From the NCBI GenBank assembly GCA_014385265.1, contig JACRTJ010000001.1, forward strand, positions 47,931-111,930: a stretch of 64,000 nt of DNA, read 5' to 3'. Both the position numbers and the translations under genes were made by a program. The first letter of the stretch is position 1. Each line of letters starts with the position of its first letter. The notes beneath the pieces were generated by a model. The model saw only the letters and a program-made list of their open reading frames with translations. It was not told where the DNA came from and did not search any database. Positions 1-7,674 of the stretch are shown here, piece after piece. This DNA is from Enterocloster hominis (ex Liu et al. 2021). GTDB taxonomy: Bacteria; Bacillota; Clostridia; Lachnospirales; Lachnospiraceae.

Positions 1-2
1 GC

Positions 3-242
3 CAGGAGATCATAGAGGTATGCGAACTATTTGATTTAAATCCCTACCGTCTCCGTTCGGGCCATTGTATGCTGATGGTCTCAGACCATGGATGGGATCT
101 GGCGGAACGGCTCAGGGAAATGGGAGCCGAGGCGGCGGTCATCGGAAAGGTGGAGCGGGGGATCGCCAGAAAAATGACGGGTCTTGGCAGCACCGGGTTT
201 CTGGAGCGGCCTCAGCCGGACGAGGTATTAAAACTGGGATAA
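3..242 (+). CDS. AIR synthase-like / HypE-like protein, C-terminal fragment
   Basis: An open frame runs in from the left window edge and stops at TAA 240-242, leaving 79 codons. The peptide has the look of the C-terminal domain of the PurM/HypE/ThiL (AIR synthase) superfamily: NPYRLRSGHCMLMVS, then an alpha helix ending in AAVIGKVERG. Such proteins bind ATP and usually act in cofactor or metal-centre maturation; the substrate cannot be told from this tail. It lies upstream of an Lrp/AsnC gene on the same strand with a 92-bp gap, so cotranscription is plausible. No start codon lies in the window because the gene begins before it. Confidence 0.65.
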   Translation, partial: QEIIEVCELFDLNPYRLRSGHCMLMVSDHGWDLAERLREMGAEAAVIGKVERGIARKMTGLGSTGFLERPQPDEVLKLG

Positions 243-334
243 AAAAGCTGTCCGGAGGAAGATACGGGGAAGGCCTTCGGAAAATATGTGATGGATCGGG
301 GACGGGGAAACCTGAGGATATAAGGAGGCGCGTT

Positions 335-817
335 ATGCGTGAAAAGATTCTGACCATTATGGAAAAAAACAGCCGGATCGATCTGGCGGACCTGGCCGCT
401 CTCCTGGGAGAGAGCGAGATCGCGGTGGCCAATGAGATCGCCGATATGGAGAAGGAAAATATCATCTGCGGCTACCATACGATGATCAACTGGGACAAGA
501 CCGGGGAGGAGCTGGTGACTGCCCTGATCGAGGTAAAGGTGACGCCACAGAGGAATATGGGATTTGAAAAGATCGCGGAGCGGATCTACCAGTACAGTGA
601 GGTGAATTCCGTTTATCTCATGTCCGGAGCGTATGATTTTACGGTGATCGTAGAGGGAAAGACCATGCGCCAGATCGCCCAGTTCGTTTCGGAAAAGCTG
701 TCCACCATGAATTCTGTCTTGAGCACAGCAACCCATTTCATCCTGAAAAAATATAAGGACCATGGAACCGTCATGTGCGAAAGACCAGAAGATGAAAGGA
801 TGATGATCACCCCGTGA
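335..817 (+). CDS. Lrp/AsnC family transcriptional regulator
   Basis: 160 residues, the usual length for this family. The N-terminal 60 residues form a winged helix-turn-helix (MREKILTIMEKNSRIDLADL and on) and the rest is the ligand-binding RAM/AsnC domain (LVTALIEVKVTP, then YLMSGAYDFTVIVEGKTM). I set the start at ATG 335 because AAGGAGG lies at 322-328, seven bases upstream. A longer in-frame extension to 65 exists, but it overlaps the preceding gene and lacks homology. Its last four bases overlap the next gene (GTGA), so the two are translationally coupled. It probably senses an amino acid and controls the aminotransferase beside it. Confidence 0.9.
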   Translation: MREKILTIMEKNSRIDLADLAALLGESEIAVANEIADMEKENIICGYHTMINWDKTGEELVTALIEVKVTPQRNMGFEKIAERIYQYSEVNSVYLMSGAYDFTVIVEGKTMRQIAQFVSEKLSTMNSVLSTATHFILKKYKDHGTVMCERPEDERMMITP

Positions 818-1980
818 GAAACCCGTTATCAGAAACCATCACAGCCATCCCCCCGTCGGGGATCCGTAAATTTTTTGACATCGTAAGCGAGATGAAGGAC
901 GCCATATCCCTGGGCGTAGGTGAACCGGATTTTGACACGCCCTGGCACATCCGGGATGAAGGGATCTATTCCCTGGAGAAGGGGCGGACCTTTTATACGT
1001 CCAACGCAGGACTGAAGGAGCTGAAGCTGGAGATCAGCCGGTATTTAGAGCGGCGGTTTGACGTGGGCTATGACCCGGACCGTGAGATCATGGTCACTGT
1101 GGGAGGAAGCGAGGCCATCGATATTGCTCTCCGGGCCATGCTGGATCCGGGAGACGAGGTGCTGATCCCTCAGCCAAGCTACGTTTCCTATGTGCCGTGT
1201 ACCATTCTGGCCGGAGGCGTTCCGGTGACGGTTGAGCTGGAAGAAAAGGACCGGTTCCGCCTCACAAAGGAAAAGGTGCTGGAAAAGCTCACACCTAAAA
1301 CAAAGATCCTGGTGCTTCCATTTCCCAACAATCCCACCGGCTCTATCCTGGAGAAGGAGGATCTGGAGGCGATCGCCGACGTGGTCCGCGAGAAGGACCT
1401 GTTCGTGATCTCAGATGAGATCTATTCGGAGCTGACCTATGGGAGACATCACTGTACCATCGCGGCTCTTCCTGGGATGAAAGAGAGGACTGTACTGATC
1501 AATGGCTTTTCCAAATCCTATGCCATGACTGGCTGGCGGCTGGGCTACGCCTGCGCTCCGGAGGCGATCCTGAGGCAGATGCTGAAGATCCACCAGTATG
1601 CCATCATGTGCGCGCCCACCACCAGCCAGTATGCGGCGGTGGAGGCCTTAAGAAACGGAGACCGGGACGTGGAGGAGATGCGGGAGGCCTATGACCAGAG
1701 ACGGAGGTTCCTGGTCAAGGCTCTGAGAGACATGGGCCTTGACTGCTATGAGCCCCAGGGGGCTTTTTACGTATTCCCCTGCATTAAAAAGTTTGGTATG
1801 AGCTCCGATACGTTTGCGTTGCGGCTTTTGGAGCAGGAGAAGGTGGCTGTGGTGCCTGGGACTGCCTTTGGAGACTGCGGAGAGGGATATCTGAGGATTT
1901 CTTACGCGTATTCGCTCCAGGACCTTAAGCGGGCCCTGGAGCGTATGGGCCGGTTTGTGGCCAGCCTGGAGGAAATGTAG
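814..1980 (+). CDS. PLP-dependent class I/II aminotransferase
   Basis: 388 residues, start GTG 814 overlapping the stop of the Lrp/AsnC gene by 4 bp. Fold type I aminotransferase with LPFPNNPTGSILEKEDL, ISDEIYSELTYG (PLP-binding Asp and Tyr) and the Schiff-base lysine K234 in NGFSKSYAMTGWRLGY. The C-terminal domain carries GAFYVFPCIKKFG and the substrate-binding Arg in YLRISYAYS. It resembles the PatA/aspartate aminotransferase group that transfers amino groups from amino acids to 2-oxo acids in the cytoplasm. The exact donor and acceptor cannot be read from sequence. A regulator-aminotransferase pair of this kind suggests amino-acid-responsive control. Confidence 0.92.
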   Translation: MRNPLSETITAIPPSGIRKFFDIVSEMKDAISLGVGEPDFDTPWHIRDEGIYSLEKGRTFYTSNAGLKELKLEISRYLERRFDVGYDPDREIMVTVGGSEAIDIALRAMLDPGDEVLIPQPSYVSYVPCTILAGGVPVTVELEEKDRFRLTKEKVLEKLTPKTKILVLPFPNNPTGSILEKEDLEAIADVVREKDLFVISDEIYSELTYGRHHCTIAALPGMKERTVLINGFSKSYAMTGWRLGYACAPEAILRQMLKIHQYAIMCAPTTSQYAAVEALRNGDRDVEEMREAYDQRRRFLVKALRDMGLDCYEPQGAFYVFPCIKKFGMSSDTFALRLLEQEKVAVVPGTAFGDCGEGYLRISYAYSLQDLKRALERMGRFVASLEEM

Positions 1981-1981
1981 A

Positions 1982-2476
1982 ATGAATATTGTATTATACG
2001 AGCCGGAGATGCCGGCCAACACGGGAAACATTGGGAGGACCTGCGTGGCGACCAACACCAGGCTCCATCTGATCGAGCCCCTGGGCTTTAAGCTGAGTGA
2101 AAAGCATCTGGTACGGGCCGGTCTGGATTACTGGGACAAGCTGGATGTGACAGTATACAGTGATTTTGCGGATTTTTTAAAGAGAAATCCCGGTGCAAAG
2201 CTTTATATGGCCACCACCAAAGCACCGGCGGTCTATACAGATGTGAAGTATGAGCCGGACTGTTATCTGATGTTCGGCCCGGAAAGCCGCGGCATTCCGG
2301 AGGAGATCCTGGTGGAGTATCAGGAAACGTGCGTCCGGATCCCCATGTGGGGGGACATCCGGTCCCTGAACCTGTCCAATTCCGTGGCTGTCCTCCTTTA
2401 CGAGGCGCTGCGGCAGAACGGGTTTGAGAAGATGACCATGGAGGGCCATCTCCACCGGCTGGAATGGAAGGAATAG
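1982..2476 (+). CDS. trmL: tRNA (cytidine(34)-2'-O)-methyltransferase TrmL
   Basis: 164 residues, a SPOUT-class methyltransferase that methylates the ribose of wobble base 34 in tRNA-Leu isoacceptors. Recognisable motifs: MNIVLYEPEMPANTGNIGRT at the N terminus, LIEPLGF, then the knot motifs FGPESRGIPEE, VRIPMWGDIRSLNLSNSVAV and LLYEALRQ. The start is ATG 1982, one base after the preceding stop. An upstream in-frame start at 1955 lies inside the aminotransferase gene and is not needed. Tight spacing with the aminotransferase suggests one transcript. Confidence 0.95.
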   Translation: MNIVLYEPEMPANTGNIGRTCVATNTRLHLIEPLGFKLSEKHLVRAGLDYWDKLDVTVYSDFADFLKRNPGAKLYMATTKAPAVYTDVKYEPDCYLMFGPESRGIPEEILVEYQETCVRIPMWGDIRSLNLSNSVAVLLYEALRQNGFEKMTMEGHLHRLEWKE

Positions 2477-2503
2477 GATTCTATATTTTAGGGGAGGTGC
2501 CGT

Positions 2504-3655
2504 ATGCGTTACAGAAGACTGGGAAAGACGGAGCTGATGGTCAGCGAGATCGGCCTGGGAGCCGAATGGCTGGAGCGTCACAACGCGGAGGAATGCCGGG
2601 CAGTCATTGACCGGTGCGGGGAGCAGGGGATCAATATCCTGGACTGCTGGATGCCAGAGCCCAACGTGCGGAGCAACATCGGGGCAGCCATCCGGGGAAA
2701 GAGGGAGCGCTGGTTCATCCAGGGCCACCTGGGCTCCACCTGGCAGAACGGCCAGTATGTGCGGACCCGGGACATGGAGAAGGTGAAGGAGGCTTTTGCG
2801 GATCTCCTGGAGCGTCTGGGAACGGACTACATCGACCTGGGCATGATCCACTATGTGGACCGGGAGGACGAGCTGGACGCCATCGTAAACGGTCCGTTTT
2901 ACGCTTATGCAAAGGAATTGAAGGAAAAGGGCGTGATCCGTCATATCGGTCTCAGCACCCACAACCCCAGAGTGGCGAAAAAGGCTGTGGAGCTGGGGAT
3001 CGTGGAAATGATGCTGTTCAGCATCAACCCGGCCTTTGATCTGCTCCCGGCATCTGAGGACATGAATACATACTTTGCTGAGGAGTACGATAAGGCTCTG
3101 GGCGGCATTGATAAAGAGCGGGCAGAGCTTTACCGGCTCTGCGAGAAGAACGACGTGGGCCTTACGGTCATGAAGGGCTTTGCGGGAGGGCGGCTGTTTG
3201 ATGCAAAGCGTTCGCCCTTTGGCGTGGCGCTGACTCCGGTCCAGTGTATCCATTACGCCCTTACAAGGCCGGCAGTGGCCTCCATCCTGGCGGGATATGA
3301 TACGCCGGAGCATGTGGATGAGGCTGTTTCTTATGAAACAGCAACGGAGACGGAAAAGGATTATGCCAGCGTTCTGGCCTCTGCCCCCCGCCACGCCTAC
3401 GACGGCCAGTGTACCTATTGCGGCCACTGTAAGCCGTGTCCTGCGGGCATCGATATCGCCATGGTCAATAAGCTCTATGATCTGGCCTCCATGCAGCCGG
3501 AGGTCCCGGCTTCGGTCCGTGCCCATTATGAGGCGCTGGAACGGACGGCTTCTGACTGTATCGGCTGCCGTGGCTGCGAGACCCGCTGTCCCTTCCATGT
3601 TCCCGTGGCAGAGCGGATGGAGAAGGCCAGGGCGCTGTTTGCGGAAGGGGAATAA
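2504..3655 (+). CDS. Aldo/keto reductase with C-terminal 4Fe-4S domain
   Basis: 383 residues. Residues 1-280 or so form an aldo/keto reductase barrel: MRYRRLGKTELMVSEIGLG, ERLGTDYIDLGMIHYVD, KGVIRHIGLSTHNP. The C terminus adds two ferredoxin-type cysteine clusters, CTYCGHCKPCP near residue 306 and CIGCRGCETRCPF near residue 350. This architecture is common in anaerobic Clostridia, where electrons may come from ferredoxin rather than only NADPH. RBS GGGGAGGTG is just upstream, 27 bp after trmL. A terminator follows. The substrate is unknown. Confidence 0.88.
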   Translation: MRYRRLGKTELMVSEIGLGAEWLERHNAEECRAVIDRCGEQGINILDCWMPEPNVRSNIGAAIRGKRERWFIQGHLGSTWQNGQYVRTRDMEKVKEAFADLLERLGTDYIDLGMIHYVDREDELDAIVNGPFYAYAKELKEKGVIRHIGLSTHNPRVAKKAVELGIVEMMLFSINPAFDLLPASEDMNTYFAEEYDKALGGIDKERAELYRLCEKNDVGLTVMKGFAGGRLFDAKRSPFGVALTPVQCIHYALTRPAVASILAGYDTPEHVDEAVSYETATETEKDYASVLASAPRHAYDGQCTYCGHCKPCPAGIDIAMVNKLYDLASMQPEVPASVRAHYEALERTASDCIGCRGCETRCPFHVPVAERMEKARALFAEGE

Positions 3656-3682
3656 AGCGGTATCCCTTTTAGACACAAAAGA

Positions 3683-3715
3683 AAGCTCCGGAGATGGGAA
3701 CTCCGGGGCTTTTTG
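3683..3715 (+). terminator. Intrinsic terminator after the aldo/keto reductase
   Basis: AAGCTCCGGAG at 3684-3694 pairs with CTCCGGGGCTT (one G-T pair) after a 6-7 base loop and is followed by TTTTTG. It closes the first operon. Confidence 0.8.
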
Positions 3716-3724
3716 TGTGCAGCC

Positions 3725-3842
3725 ATGATATTAAAATTTCATGCCAGCCTGCTGTGCTTTTCTATGATCCAATGCAAGCCCCATCAGCCGGTCTGTCTGA
3801 TCGGCCATAAATAGAGGGATGTTCAGTACGTCATCGTCCAGC
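3725..3842 (+). repeat. 118-bp direct repeat, copy 1
   Basis: Matches 4498-4615 in the same orientation with no gaps and 6 mismatches in 118 bases. On the minus strand it encodes the last 36 or so residues of the ATPase remnant, ending GMKF-stop. Both copies flank the type I toxin unit. Confidence 0.9.
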
Positions 3843-4020
3843 CGCAGGTTATCCAGGAAGAAACGGATGCGGAGTTTGACTTTATCCGGGAACAGCTCCT
3901 TGGATTCACGGGCTCTGGCCCTGCTTTCATCAAAGTTAAAATAAGCAGTATTTTCAAAGTAACGTCTGCCGGACTCTTTGAGGAACCAGGTCCTGTCTAT
4001 CTGCTGGACTCCCTTCAGAA
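3731..4020 (-). pseudogene. Remnant of an AAA/DUF4143-type ATPase gene
   Basis: An open minus-strand frame runs 3731-4081, but only its inner part looks protein-derived. Residues in the middle (TWFLKESGRRYFENTAYFNF) resemble the stretch after Walker A in the AAA_14/DUF4143 ATP-binding family. The expected GARQVGKT Walker A has decayed to GVQQIDRT, and it then jumps to a C-terminal tail (DDDVLNIPLFMADQTDRLM). The family is usually about 400 residues long, so most of the gene is gone. The first codons of the frame overlap a plus-strand promoter. Family assignment is by eye and tentative. Confidence 0.45.
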
Positions 4021-4034
4021 TATAAAAATAATGA

Positions 4035-4063
4035 TTGCCAGACAGGGAACCCTGCAATATAAT
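4035..4063 (+). promoter_or_regulatory. Promoter for the type I toxin mRNA
   Basis: TTGCCA at 4035-4040, 17-bp spacer, TATAAT at 4058-4063. Transcription would start near 4070, giving a leader of about 84 nt before the toxin ATG, as is typical of type I toxin messages. Confidence 0.65.
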
Positions 4064-4111
4064 GTCGATATGGGAAACCACAGAGCCAGGCGGCTTACCC
4101 TCTGATTTTTC

Positions 4112-4146
4112 GGAGGGGCTAACCCTCCAGACGAAAGAAAGGAGGG
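4112..4146 (+). promoter_or_regulatory. Leader hairpin that can hide the toxin RBS
   Basis: CCCTCC at 4123-4128 is fully complementary to the toxin Shine-Dalgarno GGAGGG at 4141-4146, and equally to GGAGGG at 4112-4117. Pairing with the first blocks translation; pairing with the second frees the RBS. CCCTC at 4098-4102 can in turn pair with GAGGG at 4113-4117. This suggests metastable folding with translation only after refolding or processing. Confidence 0.5.
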
Positions 4147-4153
4147 CCTGCCA

Positions 4154-4246
4154 ATGTATGTTACATACTCTGACCTGATTCAGATTGGAATATTCATTGT
4201 TGCCCTTGTCGGTCTCATTTATGAGATTTTCAAGGGAAGAAAATAG
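4154..4246 (+). CDS. Putative holin-like type I toxin (30 aa)
   Basis: 30 codons from ATG 4154 to TAG 4246 after RBS AAAGGAGGG. The peptide begins MYVTYSDLIQIGIFIVALVG and ends in a basic tail (YEIFKGRK): one hydrophobic helix with a short polar N terminus and positive C terminus. This is the layout of the putative holin-like toxins and TxpA/BsrG-like toxins common in Firmicutes, which depolarise the inner membrane when over-expressed. Its own promoter, sequestered RBS, 3' stem-loop and an antisense promoter all fit a type I toxin-antitoxin unit. Toxicity itself is inferred. Confidence 0.75.
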   Translation: MYVTYSDLIQIGIFIVALVGLIYEIFKGRK

Positions 4247-4273
4247 CCGCCATTACTCGCAATAATGACGGCT
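4245..4273 (+). terminator. Stem-loop at the end of the toxin ORF
   Basis: AGCCGCCATTA at 4245-4255 pairs with TAATGACGGCT at 4263-4273 with one C-A mismatch. There is no long T run straight after it, so it may be an RNA stability or antitoxin-binding element rather than a strong terminator. Confidence 0.5.
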
Positions 4274-4346
4274 GACCCTTTTCAGAGGGAATAAAGCATA
4301 TTGTTGAGGGTAGGCCGTTTCTGTGGCTTTCCCTTTTTCTGTCTTC

Positions 4347-4375
4347 AATATAGCACATCTTAAAAAGGATTACAA
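4347..4375 (-). promoter_or_regulatory. Antisense promoter, probable RNA antitoxin
   Basis: Read on the minus strand: TTGTAA (4375-4370), 17-bp spacer, TATATT (4352-4347). The transcript would start near 4340 and run back through the toxin 3' region, the position used by antitoxin RNAs of type I systems. Confidence 0.5.
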
Positions 4376-4497
4376 GAGAAAATAAGCTGTTGTTATCACC
4401 AGGTCACTTTCATAAACAATAATATATAGGGCAGGGGACCGCCCGGATCAATACCTATGAAGGAGGAAGGCCGCAAAGGCTGTGAAAGAAGAAAGCT

Positions 4498-4615
4498 ATG
4501 GTATTAAAATTTCATGCCAGCCTGCTGTACTTTTCTCTGATCCAATGCAAGCCTCATCAGCCGGTCTATCTGATCGGCCATAAACAGAGGGATGTTCAGT
4601 ACGTCATCGTCCAGC
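4498..4615 (+). repeat. 118-bp direct repeat, copy 2
   Basis: Copy of 3725-3842. On the minus strand it keeps the same C-terminal reading (LDDDVLNIPLFMADQIDRLM and on, ending GMKF-stop), but a TAG codon sits directly upstream in frame at the repeat edge. It is therefore a gene tail without a body. Confidence 0.9.
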
Positions 4616-5231
4616 TATTGCAGGGCATCCCCGCTGTCAATCAGGAATTCTGGGAACGCCATTGGACCGTTCTGCATGAAACTGACGACCTTAGGACATA
4701 CTCATGCAACTATTTTTGTCCTTTATTGACGGGCATTTGTCCTGAATTTCCGATATACTCCCATATTTTTTGCACTATAAACATAAAAAATCATCACAAA
4801 CAGGCTGAAAGGGTGGTCAAACATAGTTTTAGTGTCAAATTCATGTAAGCGGATAGACTCTAACTAAAATCATGAAAATAGATTTATAAGAGCAAAATAT
4901 TTGTTAGCATGAATATCAAAATAGCAGAACAAGGACAACGCGGTGCGGACCGGACAGTGTACATCGCCTTAACGCGGTCCGTGCTCTGAAAAAACATTCC
5001 AAAATAATGGCTCATCAGCAATGACCATTTGCGGATTGGGCGTCAGGAAAATGGAGATATTTCCTTTTTGATGGAGACCACTAGTGATTTGATGATGAAA
5101 AAAGAATGTGGCAGAATAAAGACGATTATTTCATACTATTATTAATAATTCGTTATAATAAATCATATTAAGTTTTTTAAAACATATAAAACATCATACA
5201 CACAAACAAAGATAAATATTTGGCGATTTTG
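4616..5231 (+). other. Gene-poor spacer
   Basis: About 600 bases with no convincing coding frame on either strand. It is AT-rich apart from a GC-rich island at 4935-4990 where CGGACC and GGTCCG could pair. It precedes the promoter of the M20 hydrolase. I see no RNA gene or mobile element in it. Confidence 0.4.
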
Positions 5232-5261
5232 TTGAAAAATACCAGCCATATATGATAGTAT
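5232..5261 (+). promoter_or_regulatory. Candidate promoter for the M20 hydrolase
   Basis: TTGAAA at 5232-5237 and TAGTAT at 5256-5261, 18-bp spacer, 38 bp before the start codon. Confidence 0.4.
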
Positions 5262-5298
5262 ATGTACATATTTAGGAAAAGTAAGGAGGCAAAACCAT

Positions 5299-6492
5299 AT
5301 GGACAAAGCAAAACAGCAGATCGTGGAAACTGTCGATGCGGCCCGGGAGGACCTGCTTGCCCTGTCAAAAAACATCCATGACAACCCGGAGCTGGGATTC
5401 CAGGAGTTTAAGGCCATGGGCTTTATCAGCAATACCCTGGAAAAGCATGGCTTTACGGTGCAGAGAGGCTACGGCGGCCTGGAAACGTCCTTCCGCGCAG
5501 ATCTTTGCGGAAGCGGTGAGGGGCCGACGGTGGCGTTCCTGGCGGAGTATGATGCCTTAAACGGAATTGGCCACGGGTGCGGCCATAACCTGATCGCCAC
5601 CTGTTCCGTAGGCGCATTTCTGGGACTGGCGCCTTTGATGAAGGAGCTGCCGGGGCGGATCTCCATCATCGGTACACCGGCGGAAGAGGGCGGAGCCGGA
5701 AAGGTGAAGCTCCTGGCCAACGGAGCCTTTGACGATGTGGATTTTGCTTTGATGATGCATCCCTCGGGCGGTGGCTCCAACCTGGTAGGCCGGGGAGGCC
5801 GGGCGGCATGTACCGTAAGAGTGGACTTTACGGGAAAAGGAGCCCACTCCTCCGCTCCGCAGAACGGGATCAATGCGCTTAGCGCGGTGATCAGTGTGTT
5901 TAACCAGATCGACATGATGCGCCCCACATTTGATCCCCAGGATAATATCAATGGGATCGTTACCAACGGCGGTGCGGCGGCCAATATTATCCCGGCCAGC
6001 GCTGGCTGCGCTTTCTGTCTCCGGGCAGATACCATGAAGAGGATTGAGGTTCTGATCGACCTGATCAAAACGTGTGTAGCCAACGCGGAAAAGCTGACGG
6101 GAGCCAAAGGACAGGTGGCCTGGGACGATATTTCTGCTGAACGGTATCCCAGCCGGCCCATGTGCCAGGCGTTTAAGGACAATATGCATGAGCTGGGGAT
6201 CGAAATGACCTGGCCGGATCCGAAAAAACAGTACGGCTCTTCGGATATTGGAAATGTGTCCATTAAGATCCCGGCGATCCATGATTATCTGTCCATCACG
6301 GATGATAAGACCATTCAGGCCCATACGGTGGAGTATACGGCTGCATCTGGTACGCCGGAGGCCAACGAGGTATGTCTGAAGGGTGCCAAGGGACTGGCTA
6401 TGACTGGATACGATATTTTATCGGATCCGGATTTCCAGAAGGAGATCAAAGAGTATCACGATAAACAGATCCCGGATTTTTACAAACATTAA
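5299..6492 (+). CDS. M20 family amidohydrolase, AbgB-like
   Basis: 397 residues from ATG 5299 with AAGGAGG at 5283-5289. M20D metallo-amidohydrolase: NIHDNPELGFQEFKA, FLAEYDALNGIGHGCGHNLI (metal ligands), PAEEGGAGKVKL with the catalytic Glu, and ALMMHPSGG. The dimerisation domain contains FTGKGAHSSAPQNGINAL. The nearest named relatives are AbgB (p-aminobenzoyl-glutamate hydrolase subunit) and aminoacylase-like enzymes that cut N-acyl amino acids or amide-linked dipeptides in the cytoplasm. It stands alone before a LysR gene and a peptide importer, so its substrate may be what that importer brings in. Confidence 0.88.
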   Translation: MDKAKQQIVETVDAAREDLLALSKNIHDNPELGFQEFKAMGFISNTLEKHGFTVQRGYGGLETSFRADLCGSGEGPTVAFLAEYDALNGIGHGCGHNLIATCSVGAFLGLAPLMKELPGRISIIGTPAEEGGAGKVKLLANGAFDDVDFALMMHPSGGGSNLVGRGGRAACTVRVDFTGKGAHSSAPQNGINALSAVISVFNQIDMMRPTFDPQDNINGIVTNGGAAANIIPASAGCAFCLRADTMKRIEVLIDLIKTCVANAEKLTGAKGQVAWDDISAERYPSRPMCQAFKDNMHELGIEMTWPDPKKQYGSSDIGNVSIKIPAIHDYLSITDDKTIQAHTVEYTAASGTPEANEVCLKGAKGLAMTGYDILSDPDFQKEIKEYHDKQIPDFYKH

Positions 6493-6563
6493 CAAAAAGT
6501 AATGCAGACCAGGGGCGGAACAGGGTTTCTGCCTCTGGTCTTTGAGAAAGAGAGGGGCAGGGT

Positions 6564-7436
6564 ATGGAGCTTTACCAACTGAGATATTTTGCGAGGGCGG
6601 CAGCTTATGAGAACATATCCATGGCGGCCCAGGATCTTCATGTGACCCAGCCGTCCATCAGCAAAGCGGTGAAGGCATTGGAAAAGGAGCTCCAGGTGGA
6701 GCTGATGCGGAGGAACGGAAAATATTGTGAGCTGACCCATGAGGGCCGCCGGTTTCAGGCCAGGATCCTGCCAGTGCTGGCTGAGTTGGATGAAATCCCG
6801 GCAGAGATCCAGAACCGGAGAGCCAGAAAACAGATCCGGATCAATGTATTGTCGGCCTCCTTTATGATGCCGTCCCTTATAAAAAAATACAGAGAAACTC
6901 ATCCGGACGTTTTTTTCACTCTTCTGGACCGGAGGGAGGCGATCAACTGGGACATCTGTATCCGCAGTACGCTTCCAGAGGTATTTTTCAGTAATGCTGT
7001 TAAACTCATGGATGAAAGACTGCTTTTTGCATGTAAAAAGGGGACAGAGCTGGCAGAGAAGGAGCGTATCTCTTTAAGAGATCTGACAGATGTGGATTTT
7101 ATTGTATTAAAAAAGGGAGGGAGTATCCGGGCCGTTTCGGATAAAAAGTTCAAAGAACGTGGATTTATACCAAGAATTTCGTACGAGTGTGACAATCATT
7201 ATATATTGAAACGAATGGTGGAGGAGGGGCTGGGAGTAGCTATATGGCCAGAATATTCCTGGAGAAGAAAACTTGAAGAAGAGGATGATGGATCCGGTAT
7301 ATGCTTAAAACCATTAGATATTGCGGAATTTACCCGATCTTTATATTTGATACGGCAAAAAGATGTGAAATTAACGGAAAATATAGAAGAATTTATTGAG
7401 TTTACCATTGATTATTTTGATATGATAAAAAAATAA
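6564..7436 (+). CDS. LysR family transcriptional regulator
   Basis: 290 residues, normal LysR length. N-terminal winged HTH: MELYQLRYFARAAAYENISM, AAQDLHVTQPSISKAVKALE, EGRRFQARIL. The remainder is the periplasmic-binding-protein-like effector domain (INVLSASFMMPSLIKKY and on, RMVEEGLGVAIWPEYSW). It lies 71 bp after the M20 gene and about 240 bp before the importer operon on the same strand, so it may control either or both. Codon use becomes more AT-rich toward its 3' end, which matches the start of the ABC operon. Confidence 0.9.
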   Translation: MELYQLRYFARAAAYENISMAAQDLHVTQPSISKAVKALEKELQVELMRRNGKYCELTHEGRRFQARILPVLAELDEIPAEIQNRRARKQIRINVLSASFMMPSLIKKYRETHPDVFFTLLDRREAINWDICIRSTLPEVFFSNAVKLMDERLLFACKKGTELAEKERISLRDLTDVDFIVLKKGGSIRAVSDKKFKERGFIPRISYECDNHYILKRMVEEGLGVAIWPEYSWRRKLEEEDDGSGICLKPLDIAEFTRSLYLIRQKDVKLTENIEEFIEFTIDYFDMIKK

Positions 7437-7499
7437 CGGGTAAACTTTTAAAAATCAGAAAATATTCCCGTTAAGAATGGATTGTATTCTCAAGAATTA

Positions 7500-7529
7500 T
7501 TGGACAAACGAAGCATTCAAAATTATAAT
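7500..7529 (+). promoter_or_regulatory. Promoter of the peptide ABC importer operon
   Basis: TTGGAC at 7500-7505, 18-bp spacer, TATAAT at 7524-7529. It is followed by a leader of about 140 nt containing the palindrome AAAAGCGCTTTT at 7540-7551 and a small GGGG/CCCC hairpin near 7576-7597. Confidence 0.65.
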
Positions 7530-7674
7530 GAACTTATTAAAAAGCGCTTTTAAAAGGTCGAACCAGTAAAATGGCCGGGGTGTACGAACTCCCCCTTTCT
7601 TTTGAAGGCGTTTTTGCGCGTTTTTAAAACAGAAGGGATGTGAGGGCAGTCGGCGGTGCAGTAAAAGGAGGCTC

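Noticed and set aside
65..334. N-terminal extension of the Lrp/AsnC frame
   Set aside because: It overlaps the AIR synthase-like gene in another frame, is Gly/Arg-rich without homology, and a strong RBS precedes ATG 335.
2177..3676. 499-codon open frame on the minus strand
   Set aside because: It lies opposite trmL and the aldo/keto reductase, is rich in His, Arg and Leu as expected from antisense of GC-rich codons, and has no recognisable domain.
4498..4848. 116-codon plus-strand frame
   Set aside because: Its first 40 codons are antisense to the gene-tail repeat, and the rest shows no coding pattern.
4935..4990. GC-rich patch with CGGACC/GGTCCG as a possible RNA gene
   Set aside because: Only a 6-bp stem over a long loop, no promoter or terminator and no match to a known RNA fold.
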